From: Archaeoglobaceae archaeon
GTDB taxonomy: Archaea > Halobacteriota > Archaeoglobi > Archaeoglobales > Archaeoglobaceae
Direction: 5' to 3'
Assembly: GCA_025059545.1 (NCBI GenBank)
Contig: JANXDJ010000028.1
Coordinates: 1-17,178, forward strand
Length of the DNA: 17,178 nucleotides
Shown here: one piece after another, positions 6,883-13,598 of the stretch
Numbering within the stretch: position 1 is the stretch's first letter
Layout of the letters: every line of letters begins with the position of its first letter
Position numbers and translations under genes: made by a program
Notes under the pieces: generated by a model
What the model was told of the DNA's origin: nothing
The model's input: the letters and a program-made list of their open reading frames with translations, nothing else
The model's database searches: none

Positions 6883-9186
6883 ATGATGGAAGAACTTTTT
6901 CAGGAAATATCAAAAGCTCGCAAAATTGCGATTGAGAACGGGCATAGGTTCATGGTTTTTATATGTTCGAGCAGTCTTGAAAAGGCTGTTGAGGCTGCGG
7001 AAAAGGTTTATTCTGAGCATAGAAAAATGCTCGAAAAGGATAATTTGCTCGTTGTTGGAAGGGAAGCATTCCTTGAAATCGCTAAGGATAAGTTCAATGG
7101 CAATATCATTCACTGGAAGAACTCGTTTGAAATACTTGGAGCGACTTTTTCCTCCTTGATCATCGATCTCAGCGAGGGTTTTCATCCAAACGATCTTGGA
7201 ATAGTCGTTGAAACAGTTGGAGAAGGGGGAATAATAGTAGCAATATCCCCACAAATTGAAAGGTGGAAAAATCTAAAGAGCAAATGGCACGAGGAGCTTG
7301 TAAGTGAGCCATATAGTGTTAACGACGTAATTGGACGTTTTTATCGCAGATTTTTGGAGAGAACTTTGAAAGCGGAAGGAGTGATCATTTACGATCTCGA
7401 CAAGGGTGAAATTGTTAAAAAGTTTGAATTCGTGCCAAAAGGAGTTTCGAGAGAGGAAATAGTGCTACCAGAGAGCACAAAAATTAAGAAAAAGCTCTAC
7501 AAGCTTTGTGCAACCCAAGATCAAGTGAGAGTTCTTCAACTTTTCGAGAGATTTTTTGAGCGAGAAAGAGATAGAAAAGCAGTAGTAATTACCGCAGATC
7601 GTGGCAGAGGAAAGACTGCGGTTCTCGGAATTGTAACTCCTGCCTTAGTTTCAAGGCTTGAAAGACTTCTGAAGAGACCGATTCGTGTTTTAATAGTGGC
7701 TCCAACTCCGCACGCGGTTCAAAATTACTTCAGATTTCTAATAAAAGCTATGAAAAGACAGGGAATGAAGGAATTTTTTATTAAAAAGACTGACGAAGAG
7801 TTGATCACAGTTCTGAACAGCAAGTATGCACGTATAGAGTATGCAATTCCAAGAAGAGCTCTCGAGGAAAAGGAGTTTGCGGACATTCTAATCGTCGATG
7901 AATCCGCTGGAATCGAGGTGCCTGTGCTTTTCAAGATCATCGAAGGTTTCAGGCACGTGATCTTCTCCACTACGATCCACGGCTACGAGGGCACTGGAAG
8001 GAGCTTTAATGTCAGATTTCTCAAGAAGCTTGAGGAAGATCAGAGCATTGAACTCGAAAAGATCCACATGTCTGAGCCAATAAGGTATGGTATTGGAGAT
8101 CCTATCGAGAGCTGGCTTTATGATGCTCTATTACTCAACGCTCAACCCGCTGAAATAGGCAAAGAAGAAATTGAAAAGATCAAGAATTTAGAGCTCGAAT
8201 TTGAGGTTTTAGAAAAGGAAGAATTGTTGAGTAATGAGAAACTTCTAAGGGAGTTTTTTGGAATCTACGTTCTTGCACACTATCGCAATCGCCCTTCAGA
8301 TCTCGCTGTTTTACTCGACACTCCAAACCATATTCCAGCGGTTGTAAAGGTGAATGGAAAAGTTGTTTGCTCTCTTCACCTTGCAGTAGAGGGCGGAATG
8401 GATGATCAACTGATTGGGAAGATCAGAGAAGGATACAAACCGAGAGGGCAAATAATTCCGGACTTGGTATTAAAGCACTTCTGGAACTATGAATTTTCAA
8501 GAAGAAAAGGCGTTAGGATCGTTAGAATTGCTGTCCATCCAAGTGCAATGGACATTGGCATTGGAAGCTTCGCTTTGAAAAAGACGATCGAATGGGCTGA
8601 TAAGAATGATTTAGAATGGGTAGGTTCTGGGTTCGGAGTTTCAAACGAGTTAATAAGATTCTGGTTGAAAAATGGTTTTGTGCCAGTCCACATGACTCCT
8701 CAGAGGAACGAGGTGAGCGGAGAATATACTATAATTGTCCTCAGGTCCATAAGGGTAGATGAGAGTGTTGAAAAGATGAACATCGAATTTATTCGCAGGT
8801 TTATAGAGTATTTGAGCGATGAGCTCAGCGATCTTGAAACCGAGACTGCAATTCTTATTCTAAAATCGTTAAAAGGAGATGTAGAATGCACTCCACCAAA
8901 GTTTAGGGAGTTGGAGGTGGAGAGGATCACAAAATACTTTGAAGGTCTGGGCTTCTACGAATACATCTCAGACATCGCAAGACCGCTTGTGAGATTTTAT
9001 TACTCCAATGTGGATAAAAACGAGCTTGAGGAGAGAGAAGAGCAAATATTGGTAGCAAAATGCTTACAGCTAAGATCTTGGAGGGATATAGGAGGAGAGG
9101 AGAAGTATAAAACTCTATTGAATGCTCTTAAAAAAGTTTGGGAGTGGTTTTTAAGCAAGCAAAAAATTATTAATTCTCAGTCATAA
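6883..9186 (+). CDS. tmcA: TmcA/Nat10-type RNA cytidine acetyltransferase
   Basis: Makes N4-acetylcytidine in RNA using acetyl-CoA and ATP. The bacterial enzyme acts on the tRNA-Met wobble base; archaeal homologues of Nat10/Kre33 also modify rRNA. The 767-residue product has the family order: N-terminal DUF1726-like domain (about 1-200), an RNA helicase-like module with Walker A ADRGRGKTA at 238-246 and Walker B DILIVDESAG at 334-343, a GNAT domain (about 470-640) with RIAVHPSAMDIGIGS at 548-562 as acetyl-CoA loop, and a C-terminal RNA-binding tail. The loop keeps the GIGS core but reads AMD where Q.G/K is more usual. Start is ATG 6883 or the adjacent ATG 6886. The Nfu gene begins eight nt downstream. 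Confidence 0.93.
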   Translation: MMEELFQEISKARKIAIENGHRFMVFICSSSLEKAVEAAEKVYSEHRKMLEKDNLLVVGREAFLEIAKDKFNGNIIHWKNSFEILGATFSSLIIDLSEGFHPNDLGIVVETVGEGGIIVAISPQIERWKNLKSKWHEELVSEPYSVNDVIGRFYRRFLERTLKAEGVIIYDLDKGEIVKKFEFVPKGVSREEIVLPESTKIKKKLYKLCATQDQVRVLQLFERFFERERDRKAVVITADRGRGKTAVLGIVTPALVSRLERLLKRPIRVLIVAPTPHAVQNYFRFLIKAMKRQGMKEFFIKKTDEELITVLNSKYARIEYAIPRRALEEKEFADILIVDESAGIEVPVLFKIIEGFRHVIFSTTIHGYEGTGRSFNVRFLKKLEEDQSIELEKIHMSEPIRYGIGDPIESWLYDALLLNAQPAEIGKEEIEKIKNLELEFEVLEKEELLSNEKLLREFFGIYVLAHYRNRPSDLAVLLDTPNHIPAVVKVNGKVVCSLHLAVEGGMDDQLIGKIREGYKPRGQIIPDLVLKHFWNYEFSRRKGVRIVRIAVHPSAMDIGIGSFALKKTIEWADKNDLEWVGSGFGVSNELIRFWLKNGFVPVHMTPQRNEVSGEYTIIVLRSIRVDESVEKMNIEFIRRFIEYLSDELSDLETETAILILKSLKGDVECTPPKFRELEVERITKYFEGLGFYEYISDIARPLVRFYYSNVDKNELEEREEQILVAKCLQLRSWRDIGGEEKYKTLLNALKKVWEWFLSKQKIINSQS

Positions 9187-9194
9187 GGCGAGAT

Positions 9195-9428
9195 ATGGTT
9201 TCAAGACAGAAAGTTATAGAGGTTGTCGAGAAAGACATAAAACCGATGCTAATGGTGGAGGGCGGAAGCATAGAAGTCGTTGATGTTAACGAGAAAGAGG
9301 GCGTCGTTAAGGTTCGACTTCTCGGAGCTTGTGGAACTTGTCCAATGTCCATGATCACTCTCACCGCCTTTGTTGAAAGGGTTTTACGAAGCAAGATACC
9401 TGAAGTTAAAAAAGTAGTTTCCGTATGA
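9195..9428 (+). CDS. Nfu/NifU C-terminal-type Fe-S cluster scaffold
   Basis: Small 77-residue protein equal to one NifU-like domain, which assembles or carries a [4Fe-4S] cluster between subunits of a dimer. It shows the fold pattern KDIKPMLMVEGGSIEVVDV, then the diagnostic LLGACGTCPMSMITL with C46 and C49 (CxxC), and a closing helix. Length is typical for stand-alone archaeal Nfu proteins. It follows tmcA by eight nt with only a weak GGCGAG ribosome site, and its stop overlaps the next gene by ATGA. The context suggests cluster delivery to a protein made from the same mRNA; the CxC/CxxC product downstream is a candidate, which is inference. Confidence 0.92.
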   Translation: MVSRQKVIEVVEKDIKPMLMVEGGSIEVVDVNEKEGVVKVRLLGACGTCPMSMITLTAFVERVLRSKIPEVKKVVSV

Positions 9429-9841
9429 TCTACCTCATAGAGCAGATTAGAAAGGTAGTCATTGACAACATGGCGTATAGCGTGGACGATGTCAGTGAAA
9501 AGGTCTTTGGAGGCTTCTGCGACTGCGGAGGCTCAATGTTCCAGAAGTTTTGGCTGAGATTGGAGGGCATGAGTATACTGATCTCTGAATGCGAGAAGTG
9601 CTGGAAGAATCATGCATACATCTTTAATTCAACAAAATTTATAAAGAAGGAAGATGTAAAGCTCATAGCAAAGAATGAAATTGTAGATTATCTTAAAAGC
9701 TTCCTAACAGATCTTGAGGTTGAAGCGATAATTGGAAAAGCTCAAGATAGAGTATACAAACCTCAAGATCTTGTAAGGGCAAAGAGGAAGCTTTCAGACA
9801 TGAACTTGCCCTTCGAAGGATTAGTGAACTTGCTGAAATGA
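9425..9841 (+). CDS. Unrecognised 138-residue CxC/CxxC metal-binding protein
   Basis: I do not recognise a named family. The product has four cysteines placed as FCDCGG (C32, C34) and CEKCWKNH (C56, C59), about 21 residues apart, which reads as a zinc-ribbon knuckle pair, or possibly an Fe-S or iron site. Around them are beta-like segments (FWLRLEGMSILIS, HAYIFNSTKFI). The C-terminal half (about 70-138) is charged and helical. No signal or membrane segment is seen. It overlaps nfu upstream and the VIT-like gene downstream, both by ATGA, so the three are likely translated as a unit. A 13-bp inverted repeat lies inside the gene at 9709-9771. Role in metal handling or Fe-S maturation is inferred from context only. 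Confidence 0.75.
   Translation: MIYLIEQIRKVVIDNMAYSVDDVSEKVFGGFCDCGGSMFQKFWLRLEGMSILISECEKCWKNHAYIFNSTKFIKKEDVKLIAKNEIVDYLKSFLTDLEVEAIIGKAQDRVYKPQDLVRAKRKLSDMNLPFEGLVNLLK
9709..9771. repeat. 13-bp perfect inverted repeat inside the CxC/CxxC gene
   Basis: AGATCTTGAGGTT at 9709-9721 and its exact reverse complement AACCTCAAGATCT at 9759-9771 are separated by 37 bases. A third partial copy, CTCAAGAT, lies at 9741-9748. The arms encode parts of TDLEV and KPQDL. It may arise from codon usage alone. Confidence 0.6.
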
Positions 9842-10413
9842 GCTTGAAAAAAATTGGAGTTTACTTCGATCTCGTAGAGATCTCTGCAATTTCAAGGAGG
9901 TATTTCGTAATTGGCTTTTTTGACGGACTAATAACGATAGCAGGAATGATCCTTGGAGCTTATCTTGCGGGACATAATACTCGCGAGCTCATAATTCCTG
10001 TTGGCTTTGCAACCGCTTTGGCTTTAGGAATTTCGAGCTCTTGGGGTGCATTTGAAGCTGAGAGAATTGAGCAAAAGGCTTTAAGATACAGAAGAGAAAG
10101 GTCTATGCTCTCAAAATTGGATGAAACGATCTTTGACGAAGCACATAGATTTGCAACCGCATTCTCTTCCTTAGTGCATGGAGTCTCGCCGATGTTGGGA
10201 GCTTTGATACTCATTCTTCCATACGTTTTCTTACCGCCTTTTGAAGCTTTGGAGTGCTCGCTCGTAATTTGCTCTATCAGCCTTTTTGTGCTTGGGGCTA
10301 TAATGGGCAGAATGGCAGATGAGATGCCTTTGTTGAATGGCTTAAGAATGCTCATACTCGGGGCGGTAGTTCTAATTCTTGTCCTTCTACTAAACCCGGG
10401 GCATGTGATATAA
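9838..10413 (+). CDS. VIT1/CCC1-like (DUF125) membrane protein, putative iron/manganese transporter
   Basis: 191-residue integral membrane protein of the VIT/DUF125 superfamily whose plant and yeast members move Fe2+ or Mn2+ into vacuoles. Diagnostic features are RYFVIGFFDGLITIAGMILGAYLAG at about 21-45, FATALALGISSSWGAFEAERIEQKA at 58-82 and about five predicted membrane spans (near 22-42, 50-70, 112-132, 138-158, 168-186). The charged cytoplasmic stretch 70-108 carries several Glu/Asp residues (FEAERIEQ, DETIFDEAHRF), the position where metal-sensing glutamates occur in VIT1-like proteins, but it is short. The start overlaps the previous stop (ATGA). Following an Fe-S scaffold and a cysteine protein, an iron role is plausible; the substrate is not proven by the sequence. 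Confidence 0.8.
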   Translation: MSLKKIGVYFDLVEISAISRRYFVIGFFDGLITIAGMILGAYLAGHNTRELIIPVGFATALALGISSSWGAFEAERIEQKALRYRRERSMLSKLDETIFDEAHRFATAFSSLVHGVSPMLGALILILPYVFLPPFEALECSLVICSISLFVLGAIMGRMADEMPLLNGLRMLILGAVVLILVLLLNPGHVI

Positions 10414-10424
10414 TTTTTTAAATC
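10411..10424 (+). promoter_or_regulatory. TATA promoter of leuD-leuB
   Basis: TAATTTTTTAAATC overlaps the stop of the VIT-like gene and contains a TATA box centred about 23-24 nt before the leuD ATG at 10442, predicting a leaderless leuDB mRNA. Confidence 0.5.
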
Positions 10425-10441
10425 CTCTGAAAACGGGTTTC

Positions 10442-10924
10442 ATGGGAAAAGTATGGAAGTTTGGTGATGATATCGACACCGACGTGATCATTCCGGGAAA
10501 ATATCTCGTCTTTAATGAGCCTGAAGAGCTTGCAAAGCATGCTTTTGAGAATGTTAGAAAAGATCTTTCAAACAAGGTGAAAAAAGGCGACTTCATTGTT
10601 GCTGGAAGGAACTTTGGTTGTGGGAGTAGCAGAGAACACGCAGTTTTGGCTCTAAAAGGGCTTGGCGTGAGTGCAGTGATAGCGAAGTCATTTGCGAGGA
10701 TCTTCTTTAGAAACGCTATTAACACCGGTCTTTTGGTTATTGAATGTCCTGAAACTGATAAGATCAGCGAAGGAGACGAAATCGAGCTCGATCTAAAGAA
10801 AGGGCAGATCTTGAACTTAACAAAGGGAGAAAGATATGTGATAAAAGAGTTGCCCGATTTTCTGCTCAAGATCGTTGAAAGCGGAGGGCTCATAAACTAC
10901 TGCAAAACGGTGATGAGAAAATGA
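10442..10924 (+). CDS. leuD: 3-isopropylmalate dehydratase small subunit
   Basis: Small swivelling subunit that, with a LeuC-type [4Fe-4S] large subunit, isomerises 2- to 3-isopropylmalate in leucine synthesis. The 160-residue protein shows FGDDIDTDVIIPGKYL at 7-22, the substrate-loop residues YLVF at 21-24, GRNFGCGSSREHA at 55-67 and SFARIFFRNAINTG at about 83-96. In methanogen homologues, as I recall, a YLRT loop marks homoaconitase and a YLV-type loop isopropylmalate isomerase, which favours LeuD here. No leuC lies in the window, so the partner is encoded elsewhere. The start is an ATG 23 nt after a TATA box, and the stop overlaps leuB by ATGA. Confidence 0.9.
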   Translation: MGKVWKFGDDIDTDVIIPGKYLVFNEPEELAKHAFENVRKDLSNKVKKGDFIVAGRNFGCGSSREHAVLALKGLGVSAVIAKSFARIFFRNAINTGLLVIECPETDKISEGDEIELDLKKGQILNLTKGERYVIKELPDFLLKIVESGGLINYCKTVMRK

Positions 10925-11907
10925 AGATCGTCGTAATCCCGGGAGATGGCATAGGGAAGGAAGTGATGGACGCAACGATGTTGATCTTGAATGAACTCGA
11001 TCTTGGTTTAGAATACGAATTCTATGAAGCTGGAGATCTGGCTTTGCAGAAGTATGGAAAAGCTTTGCCTGATGAGACGCTTGAGGCTTGTAAAAAGAAC
11101 TCAGTAGTGCTTTTTGGCGCTGCTGGGGAAACAGCTGCGGATGTGATTGTAAGACTAAGACAAGAGCTTGAAACCTTTGCAAATGTTAGACCAGCAAAGG
11201 CTTTGAAAGGCGTTAAATGCCTCTATCCGGGGCTTGACATTGTTGTTGTGAGGGAGAATACAGAATGCCTTTACAAGGGCTTCGAATTCGAGCTTGAAAG
11301 TTCAGCAGTTGCGATGAGGGTTATAACGAGTAAAGCCTCAGAGAGAATTGCAAGGTTTGCGTTTGAGCTTGCGAATGAGGAGGGAAGAAAGAAGGTTACA
11401 GCGTTGCATAAGGCTAATGTGATGAAAAAGACATGTGGAGTTTTCAGAGATGCGTGCAGAAGGGTTGCAAAGGAATATAAGGGAATAGAGTTCAACGAAT
11501 ACTATATAGATGCGGCTTGCATGTTCCTTGTGATGAATCCACACCGCTTCGATGTCATAGTGACAACGAACATGTTTGGCGACATAGTGAGCGATTTAAC
11601 TGCTGGTCTTGTAGGAGGACTTGGAATAGCTCCTTCTGCTAATATTGGTGACAAATATGCGATCTTCGAGCCAGTTCATGGTGCTGCATTTGATATTGCT
11701 GGAAAGGGAATTGCAAATCCGACTGCGATGATCCTAACAGCTTGTATGATGCTACAGCACATTGGCTTTGCGGGAGAGGCTGAGAAGGTCAAAAAGGCTT
11801 TGGAAGAGACAATAGCAAGTGGTAAGACTACTCCTGATCTTGGAGGAAATTTGAAGACGAAAGAATTTGCTATTGAGGTGATAAAAAGACTAAAAGAGAG
11901 ATCTTGA
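10921..11907 (+). CDS. leuB: 3-isopropylmalate dehydrogenase
   Basis: NAD-dependent oxidative decarboxylase converting 3-isopropylmalate to 2-oxoisocaproate, the step after LeuCD. The 328-residue product belongs to the beta-decarboxylating dehydrogenase family: IPGDGIGKEV at 6-15, LRQELETFANVRP with R80 and R90 at 79-91, VVRENTECLYKG with R111 and Y118, the lysine of HKANVMK at about 163-169, and NMFGDIVSDL with D221 and D225 at 217-226, followed by PSANIGD and FEPVHGAAFDIAGKGIANP. A short archaeal-type length is normal. Isocitrate or homoisocitrate dehydrogenase share these motifs; pairing with leuD by a four-base overlap and a GGTGAT ribosome site at 10909-10914 favours LeuB. Confidence 0.9.
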   Translation: MKIVVIPGDGIGKEVMDATMLILNELDLGLEYEFYEAGDLALQKYGKALPDETLEACKKNSVVLFGAAGETAADVIVRLRQELETFANVRPAKALKGVKCLYPGLDIVVVRENTECLYKGFEFELESSAVAMRVITSKASERIARFAFELANEEGRKKVTALHKANVMKKTCGVFRDACRRVAKEYKGIEFNEYYIDAACMFLVMNPHRFDVIVTTNMFGDIVSDLTAGLVGGLGIAPSANIGDKYAIFEPVHGAAFDIAGKGIANPTAMILTACMMLQHIGFAGEAEKVKKALEETIASGKTTPDLGGNLKTKEFAIEVIKRLKERS

Positions 11908-11926
11908 CCATATTTCGAGTGCAGAT

Positions 11927-11940
11927 ATCGTTATATATCA
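11927..11940 (+). promoter_or_regulatory. TATA promoter of the Yip1-like gene
   Basis: ATCGTTATATATCA contains a strong TATA box centred about 23 nt before the ATG at 11958. It lies downstream of the leuB stop and inside the longest open frame of the next gene, which argues that translation begins at 11958 from a leaderless mRNA. Confidence 0.55.
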
Positions 11941-11957
11941 AATTGCAAACTTTTTTC

Positions 11958-12572
11958 ATGGACATATTGGTAAATCCTGACAAGTTCTTCTCCGAGCGGA
12001 AGACGATTGGTTTTAAATTACCCTTCGTTTTAGTGCTGGTATCAGCCATAATAGCGACATTTACCGCCCATTTATCCTCTGATACTGTTTTGGAAATTGC
12101 TTCAAAGGAGATGAGGAAGCAAGGTCTGTCAGAATCTGAAATAGAGATGTTTAAATCAATGATCTACGCTTCAACAGTTGTAGCTGCTTTTGTAGTGGTT
12201 TTCGTAGGCTGGGTTGTGATTACTCTCGTACTCTATGGTCTCTCTGCAATTTTTAAGGGAAAGGGAAGCTTTGGAACTTTAATGAAATTCGTAGCTTTTA
12301 GCTACATTCCCGTAATAATATTGTCTCCAATCACGATCTACCTTGGCTATGAGTCGTTTGTAATGCGAAATCCAGAAGCTTTGACGATCTCGGTCTTTTT
12401 TGGGATGGTTCTATATGTCTGGCAATCAGTCTACTGGGTTTTTGCACTCAAAAACGCAAGAGAGTTAAGTATGAAACATTCTGCCATAGCTTCAGCAATA
12501 GTTCTGATTCTGTTCCTCTCAGCATCGATCTACACACTATTACAACCTTCTCTATTGGAAATGTTGAGATAG
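11958..12572 (+). CDS. Yip1-domain-like multi-span membrane protein
   Basis: Predicted 204-residue membrane protein resembling the Yip1/YIP1-like family, whose prokaryotic members have no settled function. It starts MDILVNPDKFFSER, a typical opening for archaeal Yip1-domain proteins (a short amphipathic helix with NPDKFF), then has about five hydrophobic spans near residues 21-38, 72-98, 114-138, 148-168 and 176-196, with an acidic soluble loop around 40-70. The open frame extends upstream to a TTG at 11904, which overlaps the leuB stop. I prefer ATG 11958 because a TATA box sits 23 nt before it and the family opening begins there. Its own promoter makes it a separate unit from leuDB. Confidence 0.7.
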   Translation: MDILVNPDKFFSERKTIGFKLPFVLVLVSAIIATFTAHLSSDTVLEIASKEMRKQGLSESEIEMFKSMIYASTVVAAFVVVFVGWVVITLVLYGLSAIFKGKGSFGTLMKFVAFSYIPVIILSPITIYLGYESFVMRNPEALTISVFFGMVLYVWQSVYWVFALKNARELSMKHSAIASAIVLILFLSASIYTLLQPSLLEMLR

Positions 12573-12576
12573 AAAG

Positions 12577-12588
12577 CTTAATATAGTG
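12577..12588 (+). promoter_or_regulatory. Possible TATA promoter of the YlbF-like operon
   Basis: CTTAATATAGTG carries an AT box centred near 12582. Transcription would start near 12608, leaving a short leader with a ribosome site AAAAGGGTGG at 12613-12622 before the ATG at 12626. An AAATTTAAAA box at 12607-12616 is too close to the start codon to be the promoter of this gene. Confidence 0.35.
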
Positions 12589-12625
12589 TCAAGCGGAAGT
12601 GTTAGAAATTTAAAAGGGTGGTTTA

Positions 12626-12982
12626 ATGATAGACGAGGAAGTTAGAGAAAAGGCTGAAGCTTTGGCTGAGGCGTTGATGAACTTGCAGGAATACAGGGAT
12701 TTCTTAGAAATGGAGAAAAATCTGAAAGCAGATACAGAAGCTCAGGCTATGATCGTAGAATTCCAGAAGAAACAGCAAGATTTCGTAACGAAGCAGATGT
12801 CTGGGGTTTTTGACAACGAGCTTTTGAACGAGCTTACAGATCTGCAGTCAAAGTTGAACGCACGGGAAAGCGTTGTCATGTTCATCGAATCATACAACAG
12901 ACTTCTTTCTGCAATTGGAGAGATTCTGGACATTATAAGCGAACGCCTCGAGCTGGATGTTGGAGAAGTCTACAGAAGGTAG
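12626..12982 (+). CDS. YlbF/YmcA family protein
   Basis: 118-residue, almost wholly helical, charged protein of the YlbF/YmcA (Com_YlbF) family. In Bacillus, YlbF and YmcA with YaaT form a complex that affects RNase Y-dependent mRNA maturation; archaeal members are uncharacterised as far as I know. Supporting blocks are a long N-terminal helix (EEVREKAEALAEALMNLQEY), FLEMEKNLKADTEAQAMI with the helix-breaking spacing typical of the family, then FQKKQQDF and a second long helix pair. No cysteine is present, so the Fe-S ligation reported for the Bacillus complex is not supported here. A CcdA-like gene follows after 14 nt and is probably cotranscribed. Confidence 0.75.
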   Translation: MIDEEVREKAEALAEALMNLQEYRDFLEMEKNLKADTEAQAMIVEFQKKQQDFVTKQMSGVFDNELLNELTDLQSKLNARESVVMFIESYNRLLSAIGEILDIISERLELDVGEVYRR

Positions 12983-12996
12983 ACTTCAATTTTTTC

Positions 12997-13560
12997 ATGT
13001 TCGAAGAATTAATTGCGTTTTTCCTCGGCTTTCTTTCGATCCTCTCTCCCTGTGTTCTTCCAGTGTTGCCAATAATTTTTGCGGGCTCAAGGCTTGAAAT
13101 CAGAAACTCTTTGGCACTATTTGCTGGAATGACAATTTCGATCTCGCTTTTAAGTATGACCTCTGTTCTCATGGCAACTTTCAGAATTTTAGCTTACGTT
13201 CTCCTGTTCTTTTTCTCGATCTATCTCCTAAGCGATCGTTTGGAGCTTGAAGTTTCGAAAAGATTGTCAAAATTGGCAGTCGTTACCAAGATGAAGCTCC
13301 CTCCTATTCTGCTCGGCTTTTTACTTCCCTTTATCTGGCTACCTTGCATAACACCATTTCTGGGAATAGCCATCTCGGAAGCGGTTCTCACGGATAAACC
13401 CCTTCTAATTTCCATGTTCTACGTTCTTGGTTTTGCTTCCGCAGTGGTTGTTGTTCTTATTTTCGGTAAAAGCCTTAAAATAGGATTTGAAAAGGTTAGA
13501 AGAGTGCTTGGCATAGCGGTGCTCATATCCTCGATCTACCTTCTCTCGCTTTATCTTTGA
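12997..13560 (+). CDS. Short CcdA/DsbD-type thiol-electron transporter
   Basis: Membrane protein of the CcdA/DsbD transmembrane family, which carries reducing equivalents across the membrane by a pair of intramembrane cysteines, for cytochrome c maturation or thiol reduction. The 187-residue protein has about six spans and both cysteine motifs: FLSILSPCVLPVLP with C19 and FIWLPCITPFLG with C117, each followed by Pro. These are arranged as two similar three-helix halves. It is near the small end of the family. There is no thioredoxin-like partner, cytochrome or Ccs gene beside it. It lies 14 nt after the YlbF-like gene, and the next gene has its own promoter. The extracytoplasmic acceptor is unknown. 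Confidence 0.85.
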   Translation: MFEELIAFFLGFLSILSPCVLPVLPIIFAGSRLEIRNSLALFAGMTISISLLSMTSVLMATFRILAYVLLFFFSIYLLSDRLELEVSKRLSKLAVVTKMKLPPILLGFLLPFIWLPCITPFLGIAISEAVLTDKPLLISMFYVLGFASAVVVVLIFGKSLKIGFEKVRRVLGIAVLISSIYLLSLYL

Positions 13561-13565
13561 TCTAA

Positions 13566-13577
13566 AGGTTTTTAAAC
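13566..13577 (+). promoter_or_regulatory. TATA promoter of the thpR-cca operon
   Basis: AGGTTTTTAAAC contains a TATA box centred about 26-27 nt before the thpR ATG at 13599, matching a leaderless transcript. No Shine-Dalgarno site precedes the ATG. Confidence 0.55.
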
Positions 13578-13598
13578 TTCTTCGCCTATAAATGACGA

